Assembly (NCBI GenBank): GCA_964471915.1
Contig: CAYYID010000001.1
Coordinates: forward strand, 248,001 to 312,000
DNA length: 64,000 nucleotides
DNA from: JAIEPW01 sp964471915
Lineage (GTDB): Bacteria > Acidobacteriota > Terriglobia > Bryobacterales > Bryobacteraceae
Reading direction: 5' to 3'
Both the position numbers and the translations under genes were made by a program. Below the pieces are notes generated by a model. The model made no database searches and had not been told where the DNA came from. It saw only the letters and a list, made by a program, of their open reading frames with translations. Below, piece by piece: positions 40,740 to 52,878 of this stretch; positions within the stretch are counted from its first letter, which is position 1, and every line of letters starts with the position of its first letter.

Positions 40740-41291
40740 ATGACGGACAAAGAAGAGAAGGTGGTGGCGCAGGTATCGGGGCACGCGGCCCGGCTGGGCG
40801 TGCGCCTGGACGATCTGATCGTGAGCGTGAGCGCGGTGCAGGTGCTGAACCCGGTGGGCTTCGATTTCGCGTGCAAGGACACCGGGTTGCTGGTGAAGCG
40901 GATCATCGAGAGCGCGAAGTTTGGCTTCGACGATCCGGATACGCTGCACGGGAAGCTGGCGGGATCTAACGCGAAGCGGTCGGGTTTTCATTCCAGTTTC
41001 CGCGAAAACACGCCGGCATTGAGCCTGCACATCCAGGTGAGCAGCACGGAAGTACCGGGCGGCGGACGGAAGGTGAACGTGCATCTGGATTCGGTGGGGA
41101 TCACGGCGGGGCGCGCGGGGAACGGCGGGAACATCTTCGACCTGTCGAAGATCGTGGAGCACTGGGATCGCGACCTGCGGCCGGAGATGGGTCCGCTCAA
41201 GCACTTCGACGTGACGGTAGTGCGGGGCAGGAACGAAGTCACCGGGACCGCGGATTTGGGGCTGGTGGTTTCGGTGCGGAAGAGATTCTAG
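40740..41291 (+). CDS. Protein of unknown function
   Basis: 183 residues with TAGGAG before the ATG. No signal peptide or membrane segment. A helical N-terminus is followed by beta strands (SLHIQVSSTEVPGGGRKVNVHLDS and FDVTVVRGRNEVTG) and a Gly-rich loop (ITAGRAGNGGNIFDLSKIV). No family recognised. It lies at the inner edge of the segment bracketed by REP-like repeats. Confidence 0.65.
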   Translation: MTDKEEKVVAQVSGHAARLGVRLDDLIVSVSAVQVLNPVGFDFACKDTGLLVKRIIESAKFGFDDPDTLHGKLAGSNAKRSGFHSSFRENTPALSLHIQVSSTEVPGGGRKVNVHLDSVGITAGRAGNGGNIFDLSKIVEHWDRDLRPEMGPLKHFDVTVVRGRNEVTGTADLGLVVSVRKRF

Positions 41292-41333
41292 GGCGCCGGC
41301 TCGACCATGGGGATGATACGGCAGCACGAGCTG

Positions 41334-41372
41334 CGGACTTTGACCCCCGCCGTACCGCCGGGGGCTCAATGG
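41334..41372 (-). repeat. REP-like palindromic element, copy 2 (inverted relative to copies 1 and 3)
   Basis: Read on the minus strand it gives TGAGCCCCCGGCGG, TACGGCGGGGG and TCAAAGTCCG, matching copy 1 (36773-36806) in both flanks and stem. With copy 3, 18 bp further on, it forms a head-to-head pair like a bacterial interspersed mosaic element. It lies in the 137-bp gap between convergent genes. Confidence 0.78.
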
Positions 41373-41390
41373 TCGACTGCAATCGCGAAG

Positions 41391-41426
41391 GCTGAGCCGT
41401 CGCCGGTAGGCGGCGGTCAAAGTCCG
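41391..41426 (+). repeat. REP-like palindromic element, copy 3
   Basis: CTGAGCCGTCGCCGG, TAGGCGGCGG and TCAAAGTCCG, same orientation as copy 1 with compensating changes in the stem (CCGTCGCC/GGCGGCGG, one G-T mismatch). Paired changes in both arms suggest that the hairpin is maintained. Confidence 0.78.
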
Positions 41427-41428
41427 TG

Positions 41429-42063
41429 CTAGCGCACCGGCCGGACGATCATCTCCGGACCCGGACACCCGTCGCGGACGTCGCGGCCGCAGACGCGCGG
41501 GCGAAGTTCCTTGTCGAGGCAGATCCGGAGTTCCTGAAAGAACCGGCCGCTGCACTCGATGGAGAAGCCGCGCGGCGGCCAGTTCGGATTTGCCTTGGCG
41601 AGCTCGGCCTTGAAGGCGTCCGGCGCCAGGCGGACGGCGTCGCGCGGCTTGTTGTAGCGCGGCGGGACCTTGAAGTCCCCGTACGCGCGCCGCACCAGAT
41701 CGAAGTAACGCGCCGGCGATAGCCCCGTGCAGGTGCCGTGCTTCGCCCATTCGTGGCGGATCAGCCGCTTGCTGGGCATGAGCGGGAGCATGCTGTCGAC
41801 CAGCGGCTCGTCGACCTTGACCTCGGAGCAGAACTGCGGCCAGCCCCGCTCGTACTGTGGCCATAGCCCGTGGGTCACGAAGCCGTACTGGCGGCTGCCC
41901 GCGCATTGGAAGCGGTCGCGCTCGCCCGCGGGCGACGCGCAATACTCCGGCGACCACGAGAGCGACAGGACGTAGTAGTCGAATTTCCCTGCTTCACCGC
42001 GCGGCTGATCGCGCCGCGGCTGCGCCGCCAGCACCAGGGGAAGCAACAACCAGATCCACAGTC

Positions 42064-42067
<4 letters not shown>
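41429..42067 (-). CDS. Secreted ribonuclease T2
   Basis: 212 residues from ATG 42067, which overlaps the preceding stop (ATGA). Signal peptide (MRLWIWLLLPLVLAAQ). Both catalytic segments are intact: CAS I FVTHGLWPQY with H66, and CAS II HEWAKHGTC with H105, E106 and H110. Cysteines match the family disulfide pattern. An acid endoribonuclease that degrades RNA outside the cytoplasm, probably for nutrient scavenging. Co-transcribed with the large propeller gene upstream. Confidence 0.93.
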
Positions 42068-45138
<3,071 letters not shown>

Positions 45139-45183
45139 GGGAACCGAGGATAACCCAATTGAGGTTGCCGCAGAACGGCGGGG

Positions 45184-45888
45184 TCAGGGCTGCAGCAGGG
45201 CGGCGGCGGTAATGAGGCCCTCGACCTCGGCCCAGACGATCGGGTCGGCCTCCATGCGGGCATGCCCGCCGCCGAGCGCCCGGATCTTCGATTCCATCAC
45301 CGGGTAGGGCAGCCAGACCGGATAGCGGTGCCGGAAATTGCCGAGGATCTTGGTCCGCGCCGGGTCCGCGGCGTGGATCTCGTCTTCGCCCCACACGGTC
45401 AACGGCTCGCGCTGGAAGAAATTGGCCGCGGCGCGCACGTTCGCCGGGATTTCGGCGTCCCGCATGCCGACGCTGTCCACCTGCACGGTCAACAGCACCG
45501 GGATCTTCCGCTTCGCGAGGTCGCGCGCCAACCGGACGGTGGCCGCGCCGCCCAGGCTCTGCCCGTAGATCACGATCCGCGCCCGGCCGCGCTCCACGTC
45601 GTCGAGCCGCCCGTCGCGGTTCTGGTCCAACGCCCGCTCGAGGAACCGGCGCGCAGTCCGGCGGTTGCGGTTCGCGAAGGTCTCGGCGTGCATCCCCAGG
45701 CGGTGGTTCAGCCGGTGCGCCAGCTTGCGGACGTTCCGCTTCTCGTCGTCATAGTCTTCGACGGACCCGAGGAAGCCCACCACGACCATCTCGCCCGGAG
45801 CTACGGGGACGGCGGTCTTCAGGTCCGACATCTTCTGCGCGGATCCGAGGGAAACGGCGGCCAGCATCAGGCCGCAGAGGCGTGTCAC
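45184..45888 (-). CDS. Exported alpha/beta-hydrolase-like protein with an EF-hand loop
   Basis: 234 residues from GTG; ATG at 45867 would shorten the signal peptide (MTRLCGLMLAAVSLGSAQ). A GxSxG-type nucleophile elbow YGQSLGGAA has S111. Residues 88-99 (DQNRDGRLDDVE) form a complete EF-hand calcium loop, D-x-N-x-D-G-x-L-x-x-x-E, just before the catalytic strand. Candidate acid/His residues are near EDEIHAADP and GGGHARME. Lipase- or esterase-like; the substrate is unknown. 45 bp separate it from the propeller gene. Confidence 0.75.
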   Translation of the reverse strand: MTRLCGLMLAAVSLGSAQKMSDLKTAVPVAPGEMVVVGFLGSVEDYDDEKRNVRKLAHRLNHRLGMHAETFANRNRRTARRFLERALDQNRDGRLDDVERGRARIVIYGQSLGGAATVRLARDLAKRKIPVLLTVQVDSVGMRDAEIPANVRAAANFFQREPLTVWGEDEIHAADPARTKILGNFRHRYPVWLPYPVMESKIRALGGGHARMEADPIVWAEVEGLITAAALLQP

Positions 45889-45937
45889 TTACAGAAATAC
45901 GCGCTGAACCCCGTCCGGGTTGCAGCGAACCCGGCGG

Positions 45938-45968
45938 TTGTAACCAGAACGCCAAAGTAGCTTATCCT
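45938..45968 (+). promoter_or_regulatory. Possible promoter of the TonB-dependent receptor gene
   Basis: TTGTAA at 45938-45943 and TATCCT at 45963-45968, with a 19-bp spacer (slightly long). It lies 24 bp before the GTG start, which has GGGAGG at 45982-45987. Placed by hexamer resemblance only. Confidence 0.4.
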
Positions 45969-45992
45969 AAAGACATACTTCGGGAGGTCCTC

Positions 45993-48839
45993 GTGAAGCA
46001 CATTTTCTTGACATTCGCCCTGCTCGGGCTGGCGGCGTCGTCCCTGTTCGGACAGGCGGCGGCCATCAACGGACAGATTGAAGGAACGGTCACCGACCAG
46101 ACCGGCGCCGTGGTCGCCAACGCGAAAGTGACGGCGGAGAACGTCGAAACCGGCTTCCGCCGCGAAACCACGACCACGGCCGAGGGCCTGTACCGCTTTG
46201 CGGTGCTGCCGCTCGGCACCTACAAGGTCGCGGTAGACGTCGCCGGATTCCGGCCGTACCGGCGCGAGGGCGTGGTGATCAACGCCGGCTCCATCGCGAC
46301 GGTGGACATCGCGCTGCAGGTGGGCGGCACCGAGACGGTGGTGACGGTGAACGAAGCCGGGGCCTTTACCGAGCCCTCGCGCACGGACTTCGGCTCCACG
46401 CTGGGCCAGACCTTCGTGGCGAACCTGCCGCTGGTCTCGCGGAACCCGTACAACTTCATCCTGGTGCAGCCCAACGTCACGGGCCGGCCGAACACGGAGT
46501 TCGGCGTGCCGCGCAAGGTGAGCGCCAACGGCTTCAACAACCGGATCAATTACCAGATCGACGGCAACAACAACGTCCAGAGCGACCGCGCCGGTATCCG
46601 GCTGATCCCGATCTCGAACACTTTCGTGCAGGAAGTGCAGCAGGTGTCGAACGGCTACGCCGCCGAGTTCGGCAATAGTGTCGGCACGGTGTTCAACACG
46701 GTCACGAAGAGCGGCACCAACCAGTTCCACGGGGAGGGAGCCTACATCTTCCGCCGCACCGGCATGAGCGCGCGCCCGGCGCTGCTCGCCTTCAACCGCC
46801 CGACTCCCGAGACGAACGTGAACTCGTTCTACGGCTCCGCCGGCGGACCGGTGATCAAGGACAGGGCCTTTTTCTACGGCGCCTACGAGTACGTGAAGCG
46901 GGACCTGCCGAACCCGGTAACGGCCACTCCGGCGGTGATCGCCCAGGTGGGCCTTCCGGCCGACTTCGCCGACGCGACGCCGTTCCGCCAGAAGGTGCAG
47001 TTCTTCTTCGCCCGCGGCGACATCTTCCTCAGCCAGAACCACAAGCTGGCGCTCCGCTTCAATGGCCACCGCAACGACTCGCCGTTCAACGGCGGCGGCG
47101 GCCTCAGCGTGGTCACCCGGACTTACAACTTCGTCGACCGCTCCTATGTCGGCGCCGCGCAGTTGATTTCGACGTTCGGACCTTCGGTGGTGAACGAGTT
47201 CCGCATGCAGGTCCCGCTGCGGGACCAGGCCCAGAACCGCTTCGAGGCCACGGGCACGGGCCCGGCGATCGTCGTCCCGAACCAGATCCAGTTCGGCGGG
47301 CCGACGGCGGTCGGCTTCAACTACAAGGAAATGGCGCCCGAGTTCTCCGAGAACCTGAGCTACAACCGCGGTACGCACGCCTACAAGTTCGGCGGCAACT
47401 ACCGCGCCATCCGCGACACGCAGGTGCAGGCCACGTTCGCGCAGTACACGTTCCCGACGGTGCAGGCGTACCTCGATGCGCGGGACGGCCGCAGCCCGCG
47501 CTCCTACACGAACTTCCAGCAGACGCTCGGCGAGCCGAAGATCAGCTACAACCACAACTTCTGGAACTTCTACGTCCAGGATTCGTGGAAGATCCGCCGC
47601 AACTTCACGCTCTCCTACGGCATCCGCTATGACCTGTACCTGCTGCCCGCCGCCAACAAGCAGAGCACGCTGCCGGTCTCGCAGTCGTTCCGCACGGACA
47701 AGAACAACTGGGCGCCGCGCCTCGCCTTCGCGTGGGGCCTGGGCAAGGATCAGAAGACGGTCTTCCGGGGCAGCTACGGCATGTTCTACGACGCCCCGCA
47801 GACCGACATGTACCGGCGCGCGATCCTGAACAACGGGTCGCCGATCTTCTTCACGGCCGCCACCGGCCCCACGACCTCGTTCGCGCCGGCCTTCCCGGCG
47901 GTGTTCACCTCGATCCCGTCCGGCTTCAACCTCGCCACGCAGGACGTCACCGCGATGAGCCCGCAGTTCCGGACGCTCTATTCGCAGAACGCGAACTTCT
48001 CGCTCACCCGAGAGCTCACCAAGGACATGACGGTCACCGCCACCTACCTCTACACGAAGGGGACCGGACTGCCCGTGTACTCGAACACCAACCTGATTCC
48101 CGGGCCTAACCGCCTGGCCGACGGCCGCCCGATCTTCGGCAGCGGCCGGATCGACACCCGCTTCAATAACATCGTGGTGGCCGAGTCGGTCGGCAACTCC
48201 GTGTACAACGGGCTCACCGTCACGCTGAACAAGCGCTTCAGCCGGAACTTCGAGGGCTTCGCATCGTGGACCTACGCGCACTCGATCGACGACGCGCCCG
48301 AGCAGAACAACATCGACAGCGGAGCGTTCTTCCTCAGCGACATCTCGAACCGCCGCCGCGACCGCGGGAACTCGCTTAGCGACCGCCGCCACTCGTTCAA
48401 CACCAGCATGGTGTACACGACGAAGTACGAGATCGAGAACAAGGCGGCGCGCTACATCGTGAACAACAACCAGGTCTCGTTTTTCTTCCTGGCCATGAGC
48501 GGGGACATCTTCAACATCGGCTCCAACCGGATCCTGAACGGCGACAATACCGCGGGCACCCTGTTCCAGCGGCCGCTGTTCATCGGCCGCAACACCCTGC
48601 GCGGACCGCAGACGGTCCAGCTCGACCTGCGCTATACGCGGCAGTTCCCGATCCGGGAGCGGATGCGCGCCGAGTTCTTCGGGGAATTCACGAACCTCTT
48701 CAACCGCACCAACGTCACCGGCATCGCGAGCAATGCGAGCGTGGACGCCGCGGGCGTGATCACCACGCCGCCCAGCCTGGCCTGGACCGCCGCGCTGGAC
48801 CAGCGGTTGATGCAGTTCGGCTTCCGCTTCGTGTTCTAA
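45993..48839 (+). CDS. TonB-dependent receptor, Oar-like, with carboxypeptidase-regulatory domain
   Basis: 948 residues from GTG with GGGAGG five bases upstream. Signal peptide (VKHIFLTFALLGLAASSLFG), an Ig-like carboxypeptidase-regulatory domain (about 28-115; GTVTDQTGAVVANAKVTAEN, YKVAVDVAGF), plug domain (about 120-250; YQIDGNNNVQSDRAG, VFNTVTKSGTNQFHGE) and a C-terminal 22-strand barrel ending FGFRFVF. These receptors import large substrates using TonB; the ligand is unknown and no SusD partner is present. An intrinsic terminator follows directly. Confidence 0.93.
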   Translation: MKHIFLTFALLGLAASSLFGQAAAINGQIEGTVTDQTGAVVANAKVTAENVETGFRRETTTTAEGLYRFAVLPLGTYKVAVDVAGFRPYRREGVVINAGSIATVDIALQVGGTETVVTVNEAGAFTEPSRTDFGSTLGQTFVANLPLVSRNPYNFILVQPNVTGRPNTEFGVPRKVSANGFNNRINYQIDGNNNVQSDRAGIRLIPISNTFVQEVQQVSNGYAAEFGNSVGTVFNTVTKSGTNQFHGEGAYIFRRTGMSARPALLAFNRPTPETNVNSFYGSAGGPVIKDRAFFYGAYEYVKRDLPNPVTATPAVIAQVGLPADFADATPFRQKVQFFFARGDIFLSQNHKLALRFNGHRNDSPFNGGGGLSVVTRTYNFVDRSYVGAAQLISTFGPSVVNEFRMQVPLRDQAQNRFEATGTGPAIVVPNQIQFGGPTAVGFNYKEMAPEFSENLSYNRGTHAYKFGGNYRAIRDTQVQATFAQYTFPTVQAYLDARDGRSPRSYTNFQQTLGEPKISYNHNFWNFYVQDSWKIRRNFTLSYGIRYDLYLLPAANKQSTLPVSQSFRTDKNNWAPRLAFAWGLGKDQKTVFRGSYGMFYDAPQTDMYRRAILNNGSPIFFTAATGPTTSFAPAFPAVFTSIPSGFNLATQDVTAMSPQFRTLYSQNANFSLTRELTKDMTVTATYLYTKGTGLPVYSNTNLIPGPNRLADGRPIFGSGRIDTRFNNIVVAESVGNSVYNGLTVTLNKRFSRNFEGFASWTYAHSIDDAPEQNNIDSGAFFLSDISNRRRDRGNSLSDRRHSFNTSMVYTTKYEIENKAARYIVNNNQVSFFFLAMSGDIFNIGSNRILNGDNTAGTLFQRPLFIGRNTLRGPQTVQLDLRYTRQFPIRERMRAEFFGEFTNLFNRTNVTGIASNASVDAAGVITTPPSLAWTAALDQRLMQFGFRFVF

Positions 48840-48857
48840 CGAAAGGGATACAATACC

Positions 48858-48887
48858 GGCGGTGCGCTTCCGGCGCACCGCCTTTTT
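48858..48887 (+). terminator. Intrinsic terminator after the TonB-dependent receptor gene
   Basis: GGCGGTGCGC (48858-48867) pairs perfectly with GCGCACCGCC (48873-48882) around TTCCG and is followed by TTTTT (48883-48887). It is the clearest rho-independent terminator in the window. It ends four bases before the next ATG, so the downstream gene needs its own promoter or readthrough. Confidence 0.92.
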
Positions 48888-48891
48888 CTTC

Positions 48892-50376
48892 ATGAGCGAC
48901 CAATTCCCCGCGCCCGTCTACGAGCGCACCGTCCTCGCGGTCAACTTCGCGGACGCCCAAAAGCACTTCCTGGACGCCCTGCTCGAGATCGACTATGCGC
49001 ACGGCGTCATGCTTGCCGAGCAGGGCATCATCACTCCCGAGGAAGCGCGGGCGATCCTGCGCGGCCTCGACGCCATCGACCGGGAGGCGCTCCGCCAGGC
49101 CCGGTACGACGGCTCGGTCGAGGACTTCTTTTTCTACCTCGAGCGCGAGCTTACGAAGCACTGCCCGCCCGAAGCCGCGGGCAAGCTGCACACGGCCCGC
49201 AGCCGCAACGACATCGACATCACGCTCTACCGCATGCGGATCCGCGAGGAACTCGCGGGGTTGCACGGCTGGGTGCTGGCGGCCGCCGCCGCGCTGATCA
49301 AGACCGCCCGCGCGCACCGCGATACGGTGATGCCGGCCCACACGCACACCCAGCCGGCGCAGCCCACGACGCTCGCGCACTATCTCTGCGCCGCCATCGA
49401 GTGCTTCCAGCGCGACCTGGATCGCCTGGAGCACGCCTTCGCCACCGTCAACCGCAACCCGCTCGGCGCGTGCGCCATCACCACCACCGGCTTCCCCATC
49501 GAGCGCAAACGCACCGCCGCCCTGTTGGGCTTCGAAGGGCTGCAACTCAATTCCTACGGCGCGATCGCCGCCACCGATTACATCGCCGAAGCCGCCGCCG
49601 CCACGTCCATTTCGCTGCTGAACCTCGGCAAGCTGACCCAGGACCTGCTGCTCTGGTCCACCGCTGAGTTCGGGTTCCTCACCCTTTCCGACGGCTTCGT
49701 GCAAACGTCCAGCATCATGCCGCAGAAGCGCAATCCGGTGTCGCTGGAGCACACGCGCATCCTGGCCAGCCGCGGGCTCGCCGAGGCGCAGGCACTGCTC
49801 ACCGCGATGCACAACACCCCGTTCGGCGACATCGTGGACAGCGAGGACGACCTGCAGCCGCTGATCTTCCAGATGTTCGAGGACGCCACCCGCGCCTGGA
49901 GCCTGTTCGGCGGCGCCGCCGGGGCGCTCCGCGTGAACGTGGAGCGTATGCGCCAGGCCGCCGGACGCCGCTTCCTTACCGTCACCGAACTCGCCGATAC
50001 GCTGGTGCGCGAGGAGCGGATCAGTTTCCACGAGGCGCACAAGCTCGTCGCCGCCGCCGTCAACGCGGACCGCGACGACGACTCGCCGGCGCGGATGCTG
50101 CGCGAGGTGCTCGCCAAGGCGCCCAGTATCCTCGGCCGGCCGCTGCGCACCGCGGAGGGCGTGCTGGCGCAGGCGCTCGACCCGGTCCACTTCGTCCACA
50201 TCCGCAACGTCGATGGCGGCCCCGGACCCCACGCCATGGACCGCCAGCTTTCGGGCATTGCGGAGAAACAGGCGCGCCACGAGCGTTGGCAGGCCGATCG
50301 GGAGCGGCACCTCGCCGAGTACCGCGAGACCTTGCGGGACCAGGTGGAGATGCTCCTCGGGTCGCTGCCCGTTTAG
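48892..50376 (+). CDS. argH: Argininosuccinate lyase family protein
   Basis: 494 residues from ATG 48892; a GTG at 48862 lies inside the terminator stem and is rejected. Fumarase/aspartase superfamily signature SSIMPQKRNPVSLEH with the catalytic Ser loop, THTQPAQPTTLAHYL with the conserved His, and TARSRNDIDITLYRM, which is ArgH-like. ArgH splits argininosuccinate into arginine and fumarate. The sequence departs from housekeeping ArgH (ARSRNDIDIT where GRSRNDQVAT is usual), so a related lyase activity is possible. No other arg genes are nearby. Confidence 0.75.
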   Translation: MSDQFPAPVYERTVLAVNFADAQKHFLDALLEIDYAHGVMLAEQGIITPEEARAILRGLDAIDREALRQARYDGSVEDFFFYLERELTKHCPPEAAGKLHTARSRNDIDITLYRMRIREELAGLHGWVLAAAAALIKTARAHRDTVMPAHTHTQPAQPTTLAHYLCAAIECFQRDLDRLEHAFATVNRNPLGACAITTTGFPIERKRTAALLGFEGLQLNSYGAIAATDYIAEAAAATSISLLNLGKLTQDLLLWSTAEFGFLTLSDGFVQTSSIMPQKRNPVSLEHTRILASRGLAEAQALLTAMHNTPFGDIVDSEDDLQPLIFQMFEDATRAWSLFGGAAGALRVNVERMRQAAGRRFLTVTELADTLVREERISFHEAHKLVAAAVNADRDDDSPARMLREVLAKAPSILGRPLRTAEGVLAQALDPVHFVHIRNVDGGPGPHAMDRQLSGIAEKQARHERWQADRERHLAEYRETLRDQVEMLLGSLPV

Positions 50377-50387
50377 AGCTGTGTCAC

Positions 50388-52820
50388 TTACTCATACCGG
50401 ATGGCGACGATCGGGTCGATACGGGTCGCTCGCCGGGCGGGCAGATAGGCCGCGGTCAGCGCCACCAGCGCCAGCAAGCCGCTGACGCCCAGCAGCGTCA
50501 GCGCGTCGGTCGGCGAGACCCCGAACAGCAGCTTCTGCATAAAGCGCGTCACGCCGAACGCCAGCGCCAGCCCGATCGTCAGCCCGAGGCCGGTGAGCCT
50601 CAGCCCGTGCCCCAGCACCATGCGTAGCACGTCGGCGCGCGACGCGCCCAGCGCCATGCGGATGCCGACCTCCCGCGACCGCTGCGCCACGGAGTACGCC
50701 AGCACGCCGTACAAGCCGACGGCCGCCAGCAGCAGCGCCAGCGCCCCGAAGAATCCCAGCAGCCAGCCGCCCATTTTCTGGGTAATGTAAGCCGCGCTGA
50801 CGGCGTCCTCCAGGGCTCGCACGCCGTATACGGCCATGTTGCGATCCAGGGAGCGGATCTCGCCTTCGACGGCCTTGGCCACGGCGAGGGGGTCGCCCTG
50901 GGTCCGCACCAGGAAGTTCGTCTCCGAGGTGTGCTCCTGCAGCGTGGTGAGCCAGAAGAACGGAGCCGGAGGCTCGTCCAGCGCCTGAAACTTCGAGTCC
51001 TTCGCCACGCCGATCACGGTGTAGTTCTTGCGGCCGACGGTGAAGCGCCGCCCCACGGGATCCCGGCCCGCGTAGTAGCGCTGCGCCAGCGTTTCGTTGA
51101 TCACCACCACCGGCTGGGCCTGGGCGTTGTCGGAAACCTGAAAGTCGCGGCCGGCCGTCAGTGGCGTCCCCAGGGTGCGGAAATAGTCCGGCCCCACGTA
51201 GTTGAGGAACGCCATCAGCTCCTCGTCCTTCGCCGGGGTGTAGCCTTCGGCGGTGAAGCTCGTGGAACTGGATCCGCCCAGGGTCAGCGGGACGCGGCGG
51301 ACCGTCGACACTAGCGCGACGCCGGGCAGCGCCGAGATTCTCTCGATTGCCCGCCGGACGAACTCGGGGCCGGTCTCGTCGGTGTAGCCGTTGGGTTTCA
51401 GATCGACGCCCGCCAGCAGCACGTTGCGCGGATCGAAGCCGGGGTCGGCGGAAGAAGCCCGTTGCAGGCTGCGGAGCAACAGGCCCGCACCCACCAGCAA
51501 CACGAGCGACAGCGCCACTTGCGCGACCACCAAGGCGTTGCGCGTCCAACTGCGTGTGGTGCTCGCGGTTGCCTCTTCCTTCAAGGCGACCACGACATCG
51601 GGTCGCGAGGCCCGGATTGCCGGTGCGAGACCGAACACCAGCGTGGCCAGCGCGGATACCGCCAGCGTGAACAGCAGCACCTTCCAGTCGGGTTGCGCCT
51701 GCAGATTGATCGCCAGGTCCGTCGGCGGAGCCAGCGCGGTCAGCAGCCCCGCGGTGAACGGCACCAGCGCCAGCGCCAGCGCCGCGCCCGCCGCCGACAA
51801 CATGGCGTTCTCCACCAGCAACTGGCGGATCAGCCGTCCGCGCGAGACGCCCAGCGCCAGCCGGATTGCGATCTCCCGCCGGCGTCCCGCCGCCCGCGCC
51901 ATCAGCAGGTTCCCAACGTTGGCGCACGCGATCAACAGCACCACGCCCACCACCGCCGAAAGCAGGCTCAACAGCGGCGCCATCACCTGGCCCGCCGCCG
52001 CCCGCCAGATCGGGGCGGACTCCGCCCGCGGATACTTCTCCGTTTTGTCGTATTCGCGCGTGAGTTGCGCGGAAAGCGCCGTCAGCTCCTGTTCCGCCTG
52101 CCGGACATCCACGCCTGGCTTCAGCCGGCCGATTGCTTCCAGCCAGCGGTTCCCGCGCGCCTCCAGCGCCGAGACGCCACCCAGGATGTCGCCGCGCATC
52201 ATCACCGGCACCCACACGTCGTGCCGCAATCCCAGCGTCGACCCCTGGAACCCCTCGGGCATGATCCCGACCACCGTGAACGCCTTCGTGTTCAGCCGGA
52301 CTTCCTTGCCGACCACCGCCGGATCCCCGCCCAGCCGGGTCTGCCACAGCGCGTGGCTGATCACCGCCACCGGATGCGCTCCGGGGGTGCGGTCTTCATC
52401 CGGCCGGAACGTCCGCCCCAGCACCGGCCGGAGGGCCAGCACGTCGAAAAAGTCCGCCGACACCAGCATGCCGAAGATCCGCTCGGCCTTGGTTTCGGTG
52501 ACCGTGGAACTGGTGGCGAAGCTGAATGCGGTCATCCGGCCCGCCGCCAGGCCGGCCAGCGTCTGGTTCTTGGCCCGGATGTCCAGGTAGGTGGGCCAGG
52601 AATAGCTGCTCGACCGGCCCTCCGGGGACCGCCAGCGGAAGTAGTGCAATCCGTCGCTCTGGACCCCGGGAATGGGGTTGAGGATCGTCGCGTTCAGCCA
52701 GTTGAAGATGGTGGCGTTGGCGCCGATCCCGAGGCCGAGCGTCACCACCGCCGCCGCGACGAAGGCGGGAGATTTCCGCCACTGGCGGAGAGCAAATCGG
52801 ATTTCCTGGAGCAGGACCAT
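50388..52820 (-). CDS. ADOP-family ABC permease (duplicated MacB-core/FtsX domains)
   Basis: 810 residues with the acidobacterial duplicated orphan permease layout: one membrane segment after the N-terminal LLQEIRFALRQWRKSPAFVA motif, a MacB_PCD periplasmic core, FtsX block 1 (about 275-385), then a second core (about 430-650) and FtsX block 2 (about 670-800; VGIRMALGASRADVLRMVL). These permeases occur without an adjacent ATPase, as here. Substrate unknown. Convergent with the lyase gene, 11 nt apart. Confidence 0.92.
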   Translation of the reverse strand: MVLLQEIRFALRQWRKSPAFVAAAVVTLGLGIGANATIFNWLNATILNPIPGVQSDGLHYFRWRSPEGRSSSYSWPTYLDIRAKNQTLAGLAAGRMTAFSFATSSTVTETKAERIFGMLVSADFFDVLALRPVLGRTFRPDEDRTPGAHPVAVISHALWQTRLGGDPAVVGKEVRLNTKAFTVVGIMPEGFQGSTLGLRHDVWVPVMMRGDILGGVSALEARGNRWLEAIGRLKPGVDVRQAEQELTALSAQLTREYDKTEKYPRAESAPIWRAAAGQVMAPLLSLLSAVVGVVLLIACANVGNLLMARAAGRRREIAIRLALGVSRGRLIRQLLVENAMLSAAGAALALALVPFTAGLLTALAPPTDLAINLQAQPDWKVLLFTLAVSALATLVFGLAPAIRASRPDVVVALKEEATASTTRSWTRNALVVAQVALSLVLLVGAGLLLRSLQRASSADPGFDPRNVLLAGVDLKPNGYTDETGPEFVRRAIERISALPGVALVSTVRRVPLTLGGSSSTSFTAEGYTPAKDEELMAFLNYVGPDYFRTLGTPLTAGRDFQVSDNAQAQPVVVINETLAQRYYAGRDPVGRRFTVGRKNYTVIGVAKDSKFQALDEPPAPFFWLTTLQEHTSETNFLVRTQGDPLAVAKAVEGEIRSLDRNMAVYGVRALEDAVSAAYITQKMGGWLLGFFGALALLLAAVGLYGVLAYSVAQRSREVGIRMALGASRADVLRMVLGHGLRLTGLGLTIGLALAFGVTRFMQKLLFGVSPTDALTLLGVSGLLALVALTAAYLPARRATRIDPIVAIRYE

Positions 52821-52878
52821 ACGGGCGACTACGGATCAAAGTCGCCAGCGGTTCAGGAAATCTTGCCCCAGCGATCTA

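Noticed and set aside
40659..41957. Extension of the thioredoxin-like minus-strand frame to 586 codons
   Set aside because: The frame crosses an unrelated plus-strand gene and the REP-like gap; the signal peptide at 40658 marks the real start.
48862..48891. Upstream GTG start for the lyase gene
   Set aside because: It lies inside the stem of a perfect intrinsic terminator, and the added residues (RFRRTAFFF) are just the translated hairpin and T-run.
45885..48893. 1002-codon open frame antisense to the TonB-dependent receptor
   Set aside because: Low-complexity Arg/Ala/Val/Glu-rich sequence with no domain; a mirror of the high-GC codon pattern of the receptor gene.
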